Assembly: GCA_902825985.1 (NCBI GenBank)
Contig: CADEDC010000013.1
Location: 1 to 64,000, forward strand
DNA length: 64,000 bases
Reading direction: 5' to 3'
Source: an uncultured Acidobacteriota bacterium
GTDB lineage: Bacteria > Acidobacteriota > Vicinamibacteria > Vicinamibacterales > CAVVIG01
The position numbers and the translations under genes were made by a program. Under the pieces are notes generated by a model. The model was not told the origin of the DNA. It saw only the letters and a list, made by a program, of their open reading frames with translations, and did no database searches. Below, in pieces: positions 6,643-15,609 of this stretch; within the stretch, counting starts at the first letter, position 1; every line of letters starts with the position of its first letter.

Positions 6643-9324
6643 TCAGGCCAGACGTTCGACCACCGAGGTATCGATGCCCTGCCGTTTGAGCAGGTCGAGC
6701 AGCCCGGCCCGATCCACCGCCCGCCGGTAGGCGTCGCGCACGTCGACCGCGCCGCTCTGCACGAAGCCGACGAGGGCATCGTTCAGCGGCACCATGCCGC
6801 TCTTGCGGCCGCCCTCGATGGCCATCGGCAGCTGATTCAGCCGGCCCTCGGCCAGCAGGCTGGAGACGATCGGCGTGTTCAGCAGGACTTCACGCGCCGC
6901 CACCCGGCCGCCGCCCGACTTCCGCAGCAGCACCTGGCTCACCACGCCACGCAGGTGCTGGGCGACCGCCAGCTGCACCTGCCGGCGATGTTCCGGCTGG
7001 TACATGTCGATCAGACGCTCGACGGCGCCGCTCGCATGGTGCGCCGGCACGCCGCCGATCACCAGCTGCCCGTTGGCCGCCGCATCGAGCGCCACGCTCA
7101 TGAGGCCGGCCGTCCGCAGATCGTCGATGACCAGCACGTCGGGATCCTCGCGCAGCGCCGCCCGGGCGGCCGCCAGCGCGTCGTCGCTGCCACCGCGCAC
7201 TTCGCGCTGACTGACGAACGCCCCCTGCCGCTCGTGCACGACGTTCACTTCGCTCTCGATGGTGATCACGTAGTCGCGACGCGTGCGGTTGATCACGTCG
7301 ACGAGCGACGACAGCAGCGTGCTCTTGCCGTTGGCGCGCGGTCCGGACACCAGGACCAGGCCTTCGCTCTCGGACACCAGACCCTGGATTTCGCGCGACA
7401 ACCCGAGCTGCGCCGCCGACTGCGGCCGCACCGCGACGATGCGGAACACCGCGCCGGGGCCGCGATGGTCGCGGAAGCTCGTGCAGCGCACCGCACCGAC
7501 GTCGGTGAGGTCCATCACCCATTCGGCGGTGCCGCCGGCGTTCGCCTGCAGCGCTGCCGGCTCCGCGGCGGCGCCGAGCAGCAGCGCGTCGATCTCCCCG
7601 GCGCCCAGCGGCGCCGTGCCGTCCAGCGTCTGCACGTCGCCGTCGAGCCGGACCGACGGACGGGTGCCCGACGACAGATACAGCGCAGTGGCGCCGCGGC
7701 TGGCGGCGAGGCGCAGCAGCCGCTCGAGTCCGGCCGCCGCCTGTTCCGACGCGGCGCCGTCGCGGCCACCGCGACCGATCGGCAACACGACAGCCGACTG
7801 CGGCTGATCGGCCAGTGACGGGAACGGCACGAAGGACGAAACCGGGCGCGGCGCGACCGGCAGCGCGTCGATCGGCGCCTGCGGCGACGCCGGCAGCGGC
7901 TCCACCGCACCAAGCCGGCTCGCGGTGAACGGCTCGGGCGCGCTGGCCGCCATGGCAGGCGTCGACGGCGCGAACGGATGGAATTCCTGCGGGGGTGTGG
8001 ACATGTCGGCTTCACTCTCTCGATCGGCCGCGCGTACCTCGGTTGAGGGCGGCGCCGACAGGGTTACGAACGCGGGGGCGGATTCCGGTTCTGGTTCAGT
8101 CACAGACACCGCAGGCTCCGCCGGCGTGTCCACGGGCGCGTCATCGGTCGCCGGCGACGTGCCGGCAGCCGGCTGGCCGGCCGGGCTCTGTGCCTCCGGC
8201 TTGTGGAGGATGGCGGCGGTCGCGAACTCGGCGAGCCAGTTCGCAATGGCGGTCTGCGACACGTTCGGTGCCGGCGCCACCGCGGCGGCAGCCGCAGGCG
8301 ACGTCGGTTCGCCGCCCAACGGTCCCTGGGCGACCGGCGATTCGGCTGGCGCGTCGGCGACCGGCTCGACAGGCGATGCGAGCACCGGCGGTTCGGTGAC
8401 GCCGCCATGCCCGTCGACCGGCGTCGTCACGGCGACCGCGGCGTCGGCCGCCGCGCCGTCGCGCCCGATCATCTCGGCCACGGCCGGCTCGTCGGACATC
8501 GACTCGACGGCCGCACGGTCCATGTCGTGAACCGCAGCCGACCGGTCCACCGCAACCGGCTCGATGTCCAGCAGCGGCGCCACTTCGGTCGCCGAGGACG
8601 ACGGCTCCACCACCTCCATGCGGCTGACCGGCTCGTCTGGCCGTGCGGGAAGCGGTGCGATGACGTCCGGTGCCACCGGGCCGCTCACGTCGTCGGCCGG
8701 CATCGCCGCCGCAGGCGGCGTCGCCGGCCCGGCCGTCTCGATGACGCCCGGGTCGCTGATGGTCACCGATGCACTGGCGGTGGCGGACTCCGGCATGACC
8801 ACACGGTGATCGTCCACGCCGGCCGGAGCTTGAATCGTCTCCGCCTGCGGTGCCGATGTCGGCCACAGCTGGCGTTCCTGCGGCAGGACGAGATCGTCGG
8901 CGGCCGGCGGCGGTCTCAGCGCGTCGGGCGTGGTGAAGCCGGCAAACAGGTCCACCGCCGCCAGATCGTCGTCGGGTGCCGGGCGGCGCCGGATCTCCGC
9001 CCACACGTCGTCGCCGCCGCGGGCCGCGGTGACCGTGAAGTGCTCACCGGGAAACTCGTCGAGCGGTGGAAGCTCGAATTGCGTCGCCCCGACCTCCTCG
9101 AGCGACTTCATCGCGTCGGGCGGCAGCAGCTGCGACACCAGGCCGTTGACGGCGTCGAAGGTGAGCCCACGGGTCGCCAGGTCGATCTGCCCGTTCGGCG
9201 ACACGACATACGGCTTTTCGCCGACGTGCATGACGAGGGCTTCCCCGTCGACGCGCACGATGGCCTGCAGCAGTGACGGTACGAGACTCATGACGGTTTC
9301 CGGCATTGCGGTTTGCACGCTCAT
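6643..9324 (-). CDS. PilT/GspE-like ATPase with long disordered linker and altered catalytic boxes
   Basis: An 893-residue protein in three parts: a PilT-type N-domain (~1-110), a ~400-residue Ala/Pro/Val-rich linker, and a second PilT-like unit from about 530. The P-loop GPRANGKST (661-669) is good. The Asp box reads TIES (usually TIED), Walker B has LVIDDLR where PilT has LVGEMR, and both His-box histidines are replaced (GQL for GHL, GVP for TLH). The C-terminal GGGRVAAREVLLNTP matches PilT well. It could be a pilus retraction-like regulator or a non-motor nucleotide switch. No other pilus gene is in the window. The family is certain, the function is not. Confidence 0.8.
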   Translation of the reverse strand: MSVQTAMPETVMSLVPSLLQAIVRVDGEALVMHVGEKPYVVSPNGQIDLATRGLTFDAVNGLVSQLLPPDAMKSLEEVGATQFELPPLDEFPGEHFTVTAARGGDDVWAEIRRRPAPDDDLAAVDLFAGFTTPDALRPPPAADDLVLPQERQLWPTSAPQAETIQAPAGVDDHRVVMPESATASASVTISDPGVIETAGPATPPAAAMPADDVSGPVAPDVIAPLPARPDEPVSRMEVVEPSSSATEVAPLLDIEPVAVDRSAAVHDMDRAAVESMSDEPAVAEMIGRDGAAADAAVAVTTPVDGHGGVTEPPVLASPVEPVADAPAESPVAQGPLGGEPTSPAAAAAVAPAPNVSQTAIANWLAEFATAAILHKPEAQSPAGQPAAGTSPATDDAPVDTPAEPAVSVTEPEPESAPAFVTLSAPPSTEVRAADRESEADMSTPPQEFHPFAPSTPAMAASAPEPFTASRLGAVEPLPASPQAPIDALPVAPRPVSSFVPFPSLADQPQSAVVLPIGRGGRDGAASEQAAAGLERLLRLAASRGATALYLSSGTRPSVRLDGDVQTLDGTAPLGAGEIDALLLGAAAEPAALQANAGGTAEWVMDLTDVGAVRCTSFRDHRGPGAVFRIVAVRPQSAAQLGLSREIQGLVSESEGLVLVSGPRANGKSTLLSSLVDVINRTRRDYVITIESEVNVVHERQGAFVSQREVRGGSDDALAAARAALREDPDVLVIDDLRTAGLMSVALDAAANGQLVIGGVPAHHASGAVERLIDMYQPEHRRQVQLAVAQHLRGVVSQVLLRKSGGGRVAAREVLLNTPIVSSLLAEGRLNQLPMAIEGGRKSGMVPLNDALVGFVQSGAVDVRDAYRRAVDRAGLLDLLKRQGIDTSVVERLA

Positions 9325-9440
9325 GCACGCTCGCGCGCGTCGTGCCGACGGCCACGCATACGGGAGCGTCCCACCAAGTGATGTCGGCTCGACGCCGGCC
9401 GGCCATTAGCTGATATCGGCGGCCGGCGGCCCGGTGTCGG

Positions 9441-9893
9441 CTACCCCGATAGGGCCCGCGGTTCAGCCGGCATCGCATACAGGCGGACCATCTCGACGTG
9501 CTTGACGCCGCGTGTCTGATAGGCGGCGACGATGCGTTCGGTCCGCAGATACTGCAGCATGCCGTCGTCGGCATAGTCGGGCGCGCCGATCGCGGCCTCG
9601 GCGGTCAGCCGCGGCGCCAGATCGGCAAGCGACATGGCCGGCTCGAACACGATTCGCGACACCGGCAGAAATCCGAAGCGCCTCGTGCGCTCGACGCGCC
9701 GTCGGCGGGCGAACCGGATGAAGATTTCGTTGCTGACGAAGTGGTAGTCGGTCTCGAACCGCGACGCCGCCGCATCCTCGACGCGCAGCTCGCCGATCGC
9801 GCCGAGGGTGCCGAGGTAGGCGACCAGCCGCTGCGTCAGAGCGCCATCGCCCGACCATCTGGAGACGTCACACGACACCGGCGCTCCGCTCAC
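9441..9893 (-). CDS. Conserved hypothetical protein downstream of ubiE
   Basis: A 150-residue soluble protein without recognisable domain. The GTG at 9893 overlaps the ubiE stop as GTGA, the coupling seen repeatedly in this genome, so I prefer it over the longer frame that is antisense or shadow of ubiE. Visible features are a mixed alpha/beta pattern and an Arg-rich patch (RFARRRRVERTRRFGF, about 70-85). Position suggests co-expression with menaquinone/ubiquinone methylation, but there is no direct evidence of a role. Confidence 0.55.
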   Translation of the reverse strand: MSGAPVSCDVSRWSGDGALTQRLVAYLGTLGAIGELRVEDAAASRFETDYHFVSNEIFIRFARRRRVERTRRFGFLPVSRIVFEPAMSLADLAPRLTAEAAIGAPDYADDGMLQYLRTERIVAAYQTRGVKHVEMVRLYAMPAEPRALSG

Positions 9894-10600
9894 CGCACCG
9901 CACGATGGATGGCCATGAAGCCACCGAGCACACGATAGTGCTGGACGGCGCGGAAGCCGCGGGCCTCCATCAACCGGGCCACCGCGGCGGCGCCGGGATA
10001 GCGGTCGATCGAGGCCGGGATGTAGCGATAGGTATCCGGGTCGCCGTGCAGAAGCCGGCCAATCGCGCCACCGACCACGTGCAGATAGGCGAGGTAGGCG
10101 CCGCGGACCAGCGGATGCGACGGGCGGTCGAAATCGAGCGACACCGCGACGCCATGCGGCTTCAGTACGCGGGCCATCTCGTCGATCGCCAGCGTCAGGT
10201 CCGGGACGTTCCGCAGCCCGTAGCCGGTGGTGACGACGTCGAACGACGCCGACCGAAACGGCAGCGCGCACATGTCGCCGACGAGGAAGGTCGGCGGCCG
10301 GCCGCCGGTCGTCTTGCGGCGCGCCAGCACGACCATCCGATGGGTGATGTCCAGCCCGACCACGCGTGGCGCGTGGGCCGCGGCCGCAAAGGCGAGGTCG
10401 CCGGTGCCGGTCGCCAGATCCAGCACGCGGGCCGACGGACCCGGCGCCGCCAGCCCGATCACCCGTGCCTTCCATCGCCGGTCACGTCCGTACGAGAGCA
10501 CCCGGGTGATGAGGTCGTAGCGATCGGCAATCGTCGCGAACAACGTCCGGACGTAGCGGCGCTTGCCCTCCGGGGTCGCGATCTGGTCGCGCAGCGGCAT
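9890..10600 (-). CDS. ubiE: UbiE/MenG demethylmenaquinone methyltransferase
   Basis: SAM-dependent class I methyltransferase of 236 residues, the last step of menaquinone (or a C-methylation of ubiquinone) synthesis. Motif I is VLDLATGTGDLAF, the family-specific GLRNVPD follows, and the C-terminal half has the typical YRYIPASIDRYPGAAAVARLME pattern. ATG 10600 is chosen over a longer frame reaching 10639 because the divergent mntR start is at 10623 and a 22-bp promoter gap is then left. Coupled to a downstream hypothetical by GTGA. Confidence 0.88.
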   Translation of the reverse strand: MPLRDQIATPEGKRRYVRTLFATIADRYDLITRVLSYGRDRRWKARVIGLAAPGPSARVLDLATGTGDLAFAAAAHAPRVVGLDITHRMVVLARRKTTGGRPPTFLVGDMCALPFRSASFDVVTTGYGLRNVPDLTLAIDEMARVLKPHGVAVSLDFDRPSHPLVRGAYLAYLHVVGGAIGRLLHGDPDTYRYIPASIDRYPGAAAVARLMEARGFRAVQHYRVLGGFMAIHRAVR

Positions 10601-10607
10601 GACGCAG

Positions 10608-10613
10608 GATAAT
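10608..10613 (+). promoter_or_regulatory. Candidate -10 box (GATAAT) for mntR
   Basis: GATAAT lies 9 nt before ATG 10623 in the 22-bp gap between ubiE and mntR. The short spacing suggests a leaderless mntR message. A metal-regulator operator could overlap here, but I see no convincing palindrome. Confidence 0.4.
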
Positions 10614-10622
10614 AGCCGGTGC

Positions 10623-11300
10623 ATGCTCCCTTCGAGCACCGTCGAAAACTACCTCAAGGCCATCTACCTTGGCCAGACCGCCCTCACGGGAGGCAGCCGC
10701 CTGGTCCCGATGGGACAGGTGGCGGCGTCGCTTGGCGTGGCCCCCGGCACCGCGACGACGATGATCAAGGCGCTGGCTGAATCGGGCCTCGCCGAATACG
10801 AACCGTACAGCGGCGTGCGGCTGACCGCGTCCGGCGAGAAGCTCGCGGCGCTCGTCCTGCGACGTCACCGTTTGATCGAGCTGTTCCTCGTCCAGGTCAT
10901 GGGGATGAGCTGGGCCGAGGTACACGACGAGGCGGAACAGCTCGAACACGTGGTGTCGGACCGGCTGATCGAGCTGATGGACGAAATGCTCGGACGGCCG
11001 ACGCACGACCCGCATGGCGACCCGATTCCGGATGCCGAGGGAGCGATCGCGGCCGGACATCACGAGAGTCTGCTCACCTGTCCGGTGGCGACGCCGCTCC
11101 GGGTGACACGGGTCGCCGACCAGGATCCGGCATTCCTCCGGTTCATCGAAAGCAACGGCCTCAAGCCGGGTGAGCCGATTGAAGTGGAAAGCCGGGATGG
11201 TGCGGCCGATGCCGTCAGGTTGAAGGGGCCGCGTCGGGCGCCGCTGACCATCGGTGCGCGGGCTGCCTCGAAGCTGCTGGTGGAGGTGCTTCCGTCTTGA
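10623..11300 (+). CDS. mntR: DtxR/MntR-family metal-dependent repressor with FeoA-like C-domain
   Basis: Metalloregulator of 225 residues: winged helix (~1-70), dimerisation/metal domain (~71-140), and an SH3/FeoA-like C-domain (~150-225). Metal ligands can be aligned with His in RRHRLIELF, His in AEVHDEAEQ, and Glu-x-x-Glu-His in AEQLEH. Glu rather than Cys at the position of DtxR Cys102 resembles MntR, so manganese is more likely than iron, although the C-domain is typical of the iron regulators. No metal transporter gene is adjacent. Confidence 0.85.
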   Translation: MLPSSTVENYLKAIYLGQTALTGGSRLVPMGQVAASLGVAPGTATTMIKALAESGLAEYEPYSGVRLTASGEKLAALVLRRHRLIELFLVQVMGMSWAEVHDEAEQLEHVVSDRLIELMDEMLGRPTHDPHGDPIPDAEGAIAAGHHESLLTCPVATPLRVTRVADQDPAFLRFIESNGLKPGEPIEVESRDGAADAVRLKGPRRAPLTIGARAASKLLVEVLPS

Positions 11301-11402
11301 CGGGTGGCGAGGGCAAGGCCCGCGTCCTGCGCCTGCACCGCTGGCCACGGCCGGGAGAAGGCCCGGCTTGCCCCATTCGACGGACGAGGCAGATCGAGCC
11401 GA

Positions 11403-11837
11403 TCAGACGATCGTTTTGGCCACCGGACCGCTGGCCGGTCGACCGTCCCTGGCGCGGCCCAGGACGCGGCGGATTTCCTTGACCAGATCTTCCGGCAGGC
11501 ACGGCTTGGTGACGAACGCGTCGCAGCCTGCCTTCTTTGCCCCCTCCGAGATGCCGGCGAGCGCGTGGCCGGTCAGCGCGACGACCGGTATGCTGGCGGT
11601 GCGGGGGTCGGACTTCAGCCGCCGCGTTGCCTCCCAGCCGTCCATCACCGGCAGTGACAGATCCATCAGGATGATGTCCGGCGATTCATCGGCGGCCCGT
11701 TGTAGAGCTTCCATCCCGTTGGCGGCTTCGATGACCTCGAATCCGGAAAAATCGAGGTACTCGCTATACATCTCCCGGGCATCGGGGTAGTCATCGACGA
11801 GCAGCACACGCGGTCGATCGCCACCGGTGTTGGTCAT
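11403..11837 (-). CDS. Single-domain (CheY-like) response regulator
   Basis: A 144-residue receiver domain without output domain. Acidic pocket VDD near 14-16, phosphoacceptor Asp in ILMDLSLPVMDG near 59, the Thr switch in VALTGHA and the conserved Lys in VTKPC are all present. A partner kinase is not in the window. Short Arg/Pro-rich C-tail. The start at 11837 is taken as the first ATG that leaves a normal N-terminus; a longer frame reaches 11897. Upstream 196 bp (11838-12033) hold no gene. Confidence 0.85.
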   Translation of the reverse strand: MTNTGGDRPRVLLVDDYPDAREMYSEYLDFSGFEVIEAANGMEALQRAADESPDIILMDLSLPVMDGWEATRRLKSDPRTASIPVVALTGHALAGISEGAKKAGCDAFVTKPCLPEDLVKEIRRVLGRARDGRPASGPVAKTIV

Positions 11838-12033
11838 GCCGGTCCGGGCCTGCTGATTCGAGAGCACATATTTTCCCCAGTTGGACCGCGCACACACCTG
11901 TGACGCAGGAACTACGCCACAGGCAGCAACCTCGGTGCCACGTCAGAGTGCGCACTTGCGCCGTCAGTTCGCGTCTGAAGGCTCAACCATTGCAGCAAAG
12001 AGCGACAACCTGCCTTGATAGCGTCGCGAAACG

Positions 12034-12702
12034 CTACAGCAGGGCCAGAAGCTCTTCCGGTCGGTCGATGACCGGTTGTCCATCCGCCAGTGCCTGCACC
12101 GGAAAGCTGTGGAAGCCGAAGCCGTAGCGGGCGATGCACGACTGCGCTCCGGCCGCCTGGGCGGTCCGCCAGTCGACCGTAGAGTCACCGACCAGGCATG
12201 TGGCTGCCGGCGCGGCTGCCGCCGTGGCGGCAAGCGCCAGCAGCCCGTTCGGGTCCGGCTTGCGCGGATACGGCCCGTCACCGCCGATGACGAGCTGCGG
12301 CTTGAAATAGGGTGCGAGGCCGAGGGCCGCGAGAATCTGCCGGGTCATGCCCAGCGGCTTGTTGGTGAGGACGGCGAGCGCGTAGCGGTCGCTCAACACT
12401 GTCAGCACGTCCGTCACTCCGGCGTATGGGCGTGTGTGTGCGACGAGGCGCCGACTGTAGTGGCCCAGGAAGCGATCGAGCGCGTCGTCCGGCACGGGCT
12501 GCGACACCGCGGCGAAGGCCCTGGCGACCAACGTGGCAGCCCCATCCCCCACCATCAAGCCAAACGCCTCTTCCGGCAGGGCGGTGGCGCCGGAGTCGAC
12601 GAGCAGGTCGTTTGCCGCGTCGGCGATATCGCGTCGCGAGTCGACCAGCGTGCCGTCGAGATCGAACGCGATCAGCGCGAGCGGGCTCAGGCGGCGGTTC
12701 AC
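12034..12702 (-). CDS. gph: Phosphoglycolate phosphatase-like HAD hydrolase
   Basis: HAD-superfamily phosphatase of 222 residues. Motif I DLDGTLVDS (about 14-22), motif II Thr in LTNKPLG, motif III Lys in RKPDP and motif IV GDSTVDW are intact, with the cap domain between motifs I and II as in Gph. Dephosphorylation of 2-phosphoglycolate is the family's usual reaction, but other sugar phosphates are possible. It starts with GTG at 12702 overlapping the queD stop (GTGA), so it is co-translated with queD. A 6-bp hairpin (TAGCGT/ACGCTA, 12019-12036) overlaps its stop but has no U-tract. Confidence 0.82.
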   Translation of the reverse strand: MNRRLSPLALIAFDLDGTLVDSRRDIADAANDLLVDSGATALPEEAFGLMVGDGAATLVARAFAAVSQPVPDDALDRFLGHYSRRLVAHTRPYAGVTDVLTVLSDRYALAVLTNKPLGMTRQILAALGLAPYFKPQLVIGGDGPYPRKPDPNGLLALAATAAAAPAATCLVGDSTVDWRTAQAAGAQSCIARYGFGFHSFPVQALADGQPVIDRPEELLALL

Positions 12703-13103
12703 GTCCCCTGGTAGTCGGCAAACGAATTGGGCGTCTCCCAGACCCGGACGCGGACCACGGGAAGGTTCTCGGCGGCCGCCTGGTCGAAAATCAGTTTGGC
12801 GATCCGCTCGACGGTGGGATTGCTGTCGAGCAGGTAGATGGGCTCGCCGAGCGCCTGCAGCGGTGCCACAAGTGGATCGTCATGCCGGAGCACCATCTTG
12901 TGATCGAGTTCGCGATCGATCCAGCCCTTGACGATCCGCTTGATATCGCTGAAATCGCACACCATGTTGCGGTTGTCGAGTTCCCCGGTGCGGACTTCGA
13001 TCTCGGCCAGGGCGTTGTGGCCGTGCGGATGTTTGCAGATGCCATCGTAGTCGAGCAGGCGATGGCCGTAACAGAACTCGATGCGCTTGGTGACGGAGTA
13101 CAT
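12699..13103 (-). CDS. queD: 6-carboxy-tetrahydropterin synthase QueD
   Basis: PTPS-family enzyme of 134 residues that makes 6-carboxy-5,6,7,8-tetrahydropterin, the second step to preQ0/queuosine. Zinc histidines are His14 (CYGHRL) and the pair in HPHGHN near 26-29. DFSDIK, LDHKM, NPTVE and the late Glu in WET complete the family pattern. The preQ0 synthase gene queC is transcribed divergently 66 bp away, which supports QueD rather than biopterin synthesis. It is followed by gph in an overlapping unit. Confidence 0.88.
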   Translation of the reverse strand: MYSVTKRIEFCYGHRLLDYDGICKHPHGHNALAEIEVRTGELDNRNMVCDFSDIKRIVKGWIDRELDHKMVLRHDDPLVAPLQALGEPIYLLDSNPTVERIAKLIFDQAAAENLPVVRVRVWETPNSFADYQGT

Positions 13104-13169
13104 GGAAGGTGCTACCTCAGGTTTGGCGATTCAAGGATACTGCAATACGATTCGGCAGTTCCGTCTCAC

Positions 13170-13916
13170 ATGCCTGCGACTCCTGCCGCGTCTGCCGCAC
13201 CGACCACGGCCGTGCTGCTCTCCGGCGGCCTCGACAGCGCCGTGCTCCTCGTGGAGGAAGCGGCGCGCGCCGTCGTCCAGCCGCTGTACGTCCGTGTCGG
13301 CCTGGCGTGGGAGTCGGCGGAGCTGCAGGCGGTGCACGCGTTCCTCGCAGAGACGCAGCGCACGGGCGGCGGCACGGCGATCCGCCCGCTGGTGACGCTG
13401 TCGGTGGCCATGGACGACGTGTATCCCGCCGCGCACTGGGCGATGCGCGGTCGGCCGCCCGGCTACGACACGCCGGACGAGGACGTCTATCTGCACGGCC
13501 GCAACATCGTGCTGCTCGGCAAGGCCGGCGTGTACTGTGCGGCGGCTGGCATCGGTCGTCTCGTCCTCGGCACCCTCGGTCACAACCCGTTTCCCGACGC
13601 GACCCCGGAGTTCCGCCGCGCCATGGCCGCGGCGCTGTCGCTCGGCCTGGCGCACCCGCTCGACATCGCCGCGCCGTACGCCGACGACAGCAAGGCGGCG
13701 GTCATCCAGCGAGCGGCGGCCATCGGCGTCGCGCTCGCGTGGACGTTGTCGTGCATGAATCCGGCGATGGTGCCGTCGGCAGCCGCGGCGCCGCGGCACT
13801 GCGGCGCCTGCAGCAAGTGCCGCGAACGGCACGACGCCTTCGTCGACGCGGGGGTGCCCGACCCCACGACCTACGCGGATCTCGGTTTCGTCACGCGGCG
13901 CCGCTCGGCGTCATGA
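13170..13916 (+). CDS. queC: 7-cyano-7-deazaguanine synthase QueC
   Basis: ATP-dependent synthase converting 7-carboxy-7-deazaguanine to preQ0; 248 residues. PP-loop SGGLDSA near 18-24, the block HGRNIVLLGKAGVYCAA, and four zinc cysteines (SCMNP then CGACSKC) at the C-terminus fit QueC. The loop that usually reads DYSGYPDCRPEF is HNPFPDATPEF here, so the protein belongs to a divergent branch. The long upstream frame (from 12426) is antisense to gph and queD. QueE and QueF are not in the window. The last two codons overlap the convergent nagA stop. Confidence 0.82.
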   Translation: MPATPAASAAPTTAVLLSGGLDSAVLLVEEAARAVVQPLYVRVGLAWESAELQAVHAFLAETQRTGGGTAIRPLVTLSVAMDDVYPAAHWAMRGRPPGYDTPDEDVYLHGRNIVLLGKAGVYCAAAGIGRLVLGTLGHNPFPDATPEFRRAMAAALSLGLAHPLDIAAPYADDSKAAVIQRAAAIGVALAWTLSCMNPAMVPSAAAAPRHCGACSKCRERHDAFVDAGVPDPTTYADLGFVTRRRSAS

Positions 13917-15137
13917 CGACGGGATGAGCCGCCCGCCGATGTAGGTCTGCACCACCTGCAGTGCCGGACCGAGGACGACGACGTCGGCGATCGCGCCTTC
14001 GGCGAGCACGCCGTACCCGGTGAGCCCCAATTCACGGGCCGGTGTGGTCGCGCACACGATGGCAGCGTCGACGAGCGGCACCCCCACCGTCTCGATCAGC
14101 AGCCGGAACACGCCATCCATCGTCGCGGTGCTGCCGGCAAAGGTGCCGTCGTCGAGCACGGCCGAGCGGGCACCGGCGACGATGGCCTGCTCGCCGAGGC
14201 GGGCGCGGGCGCCGGCCGGCAGCCCGGCCACCGCGGTGCTGTCGGTGATCGCCAGCACCCGGGCCGCCCCTTTCGCGAACAGCGCCGTGCGGATCATCCC
14301 GGGATGGACGTGGACGCCGTCACAAATGAGCTCGGCCGCGAGTTCGGGCGACTGGAGGACGGCGCCGGCCAGTCCGGGCATCCGGTGATTGAGCGGCGGC
14401 ATGCGGTTGAACAGGTGCGTCGCCTGGCGGGCTCCGGCCGCCAGTGCCGCGATGGTTTCTTCATACGTCGCGCCGGAATGGCCGAGCGACACGCGGTGTC
14501 CGCCGGCGACGAGCCACTGGATCAGCTCCAGGGCGCCGTCGAGCTCCGGCGCGAGCGTGACGATACCGACGTCGGGAGCGGCCGTGGCGATCTCCCTCAG
14601 GATGTCGTCGCCGTCGTAGGCATGACGGTCCTCCCGGTCGCGCCGGATCACCCGGGCATCGGGGCGGCGAAGCCGGTCGAGCGCGAGGCGGGGCGAACGG
14701 AGGCACGCAACCGGCTGCGCGCCGGCGTAGTCGGAATTGATGAAGTTGCTCTCGAGGTGTGCCGGCAGGACACGCGCCGCCAGCCGGTCGGGCTCGGCGC
14801 GCGCCTCGCGCACGCTCTCGAGAAAGATGCGCAGGGCGTGCGGCGCGCACGCCACCGTCGTCGGACAGAAGGCGGTGACGCCGTGGCGGGGCAACAGCGC
14901 CGCGATGCGGCGCACTGCGTTCGGACCGTCGAGCGTGTCCACCCCCTGCAGCCCGTGGGTGTGGACGTCGATGAAGCCGGGGACGATCAGATGGCCGTGC
15001 AGCGGCAACGCCGCAGCGTCGCCGCCGTGGGTGAGTCCGGGACGGATGTCGACGATCCGGCCGTCGTCGATGACGAGCGTGCCCGGCGACAACAGGCGAT
15101 CGGGCAACACCACCGTCGCACCCGAAAGGACCAGCAT
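13911..15137 (-). CDS. nagA: N-acetylglucosamine-6-phosphate deacetylase
   Basis: Amidohydrolase of 408 residues that removes acetate from GlcNAc-6-P in amino-sugar and cell-wall recycling. Typical pieces in order: GFIDVHTHGLQGVD near 55-68, metal-binding Glu in HLES, GHSGAT, ATHLFNRMPP, DGVHVHP and the catalytic Asp in ITDST near 300. HLESNF replaces the more common HLEGPF. The ATG lies one base after the DUF5615 gene stop (TGACATG), so both probably share a transcript. NagB and a sugar transporter are not nearby. Confidence 0.9.
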   Translation of the reverse strand: MLVLSGATVVLPDRLLSPGTLVIDDGRIVDIRPGLTHGGDAAALPLHGHLIVPGFIDVHTHGLQGVDTLDGPNAVRRIAALLPRHGVTAFCPTTVACAPHALRIFLESVREARAEPDRLAARVLPAHLESNFINSDYAGAQPVACLRSPRLALDRLRRPDARVIRRDREDRHAYDGDDILREIATAAPDVGIVTLAPELDGALELIQWLVAGGHRVSLGHSGATYEETIAALAAGARQATHLFNRMPPLNHRMPGLAGAVLQSPELAAELICDGVHVHPGMIRTALFAKGAARVLAITDSTAVAGLPAGARARLGEQAIVAGARSAVLDDGTFAGSTATMDGVFRLLIETVGVPLVDAAIVCATTPARELGLTGYGVLAEGAIADVVVLGPALQVVQTYIGGRLIPSS

Positions 15138-15138
15138 G

Positions 15139-15567
15139 TCAGCCGCGCTTCCAATCCGTGTGGGCGTGCAGCTTTCGGCCGGCGAGCGGCAGCGCGTCGG
15201 TCAGCCGGTCGGAATCGCCGCGAAAGAGCGTCTTGTCGACGCGCGTCAGCAGCCCACACAGCTCCCGCAGGTTGGGCGCGGTGATCACCAGCACGCCGCT
15301 GCCTTCGGCCGGCGGGAACCGGCGATCGTCCAGATAGTCGCGGTCCAGCGTGATGAGCGTGCGGCGCAGCTGCTGCGCCAGGCGGTAGTGTCTGAGGTCG
15401 GGCGCGCGGCGGAGGGCGCTCTCTTCGATCACGTAGAAGACGTCCCAGCCGAGCGTCTGGCGCATGAAGGCCACCAGTCCGGCGGGGACGTTGGCATCGG
15501 CATAGACCCGCGGGCTGGGCGACAGGCGCTCGGCGTGTGGTGCCAGTTCCGACGATAGCGTGCCCAT
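15139..15567 (-). CDS. DUF5615-family PIN-like protein
   Basis: A 142-residue protein resembling the DUF5615/Mut7-C PIN-like fold: VYADANVPAGLVAFMRQ near 21-37 carries the first acidic residue, and TLITLDRDY near 70 the second acidic cluster. PIN-like proteins are often RNases and toxins of toxin-antitoxin pairs with DUF433 antitoxins. No antitoxin-like gene lies next to it; it sits instead between a deoxyhypusine-synthase-like gene and nagA. I therefore regard a toxin role as unproven. Confidence 0.65.
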   Translation of the reverse strand: MGTLSSELAPHAERLSPSPRVYADANVPAGLVAFMRQTLGWDVFYVIEESALRRAPDLRHYRLAQQLRRTLITLDRDYLDDRRFPPAEGSGVLVITAPNLRELCGLLTRVDKTLFRGDSDRLTDALPLAGRKLHAHTDWKRG

Positions 15568-15609
15568 GGCTGCTTCTCCCGCACGACCGCGGCCGGCGCG
15601 GCGGGCGTC

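Noticed and set aside
12019-12036. Hairpin TAGCGT/ACGCTA at the gph stop as a rho-independent terminator
   Set aside because: Only 6 bp and no U-tract follows on the minus strand.
13104-13169. preQ1 riboswitch in the queD-queC gap
   Set aside because: Only 66 bp and no recognisable H-type pseudoknot pattern could be drawn.
15139-15567. Toxin-antitoxin pair with the DUF5615 PIN-like protein
   Set aside because: No DUF433 or other small antitoxin gene is adjacent; both flanks are metabolic genes.
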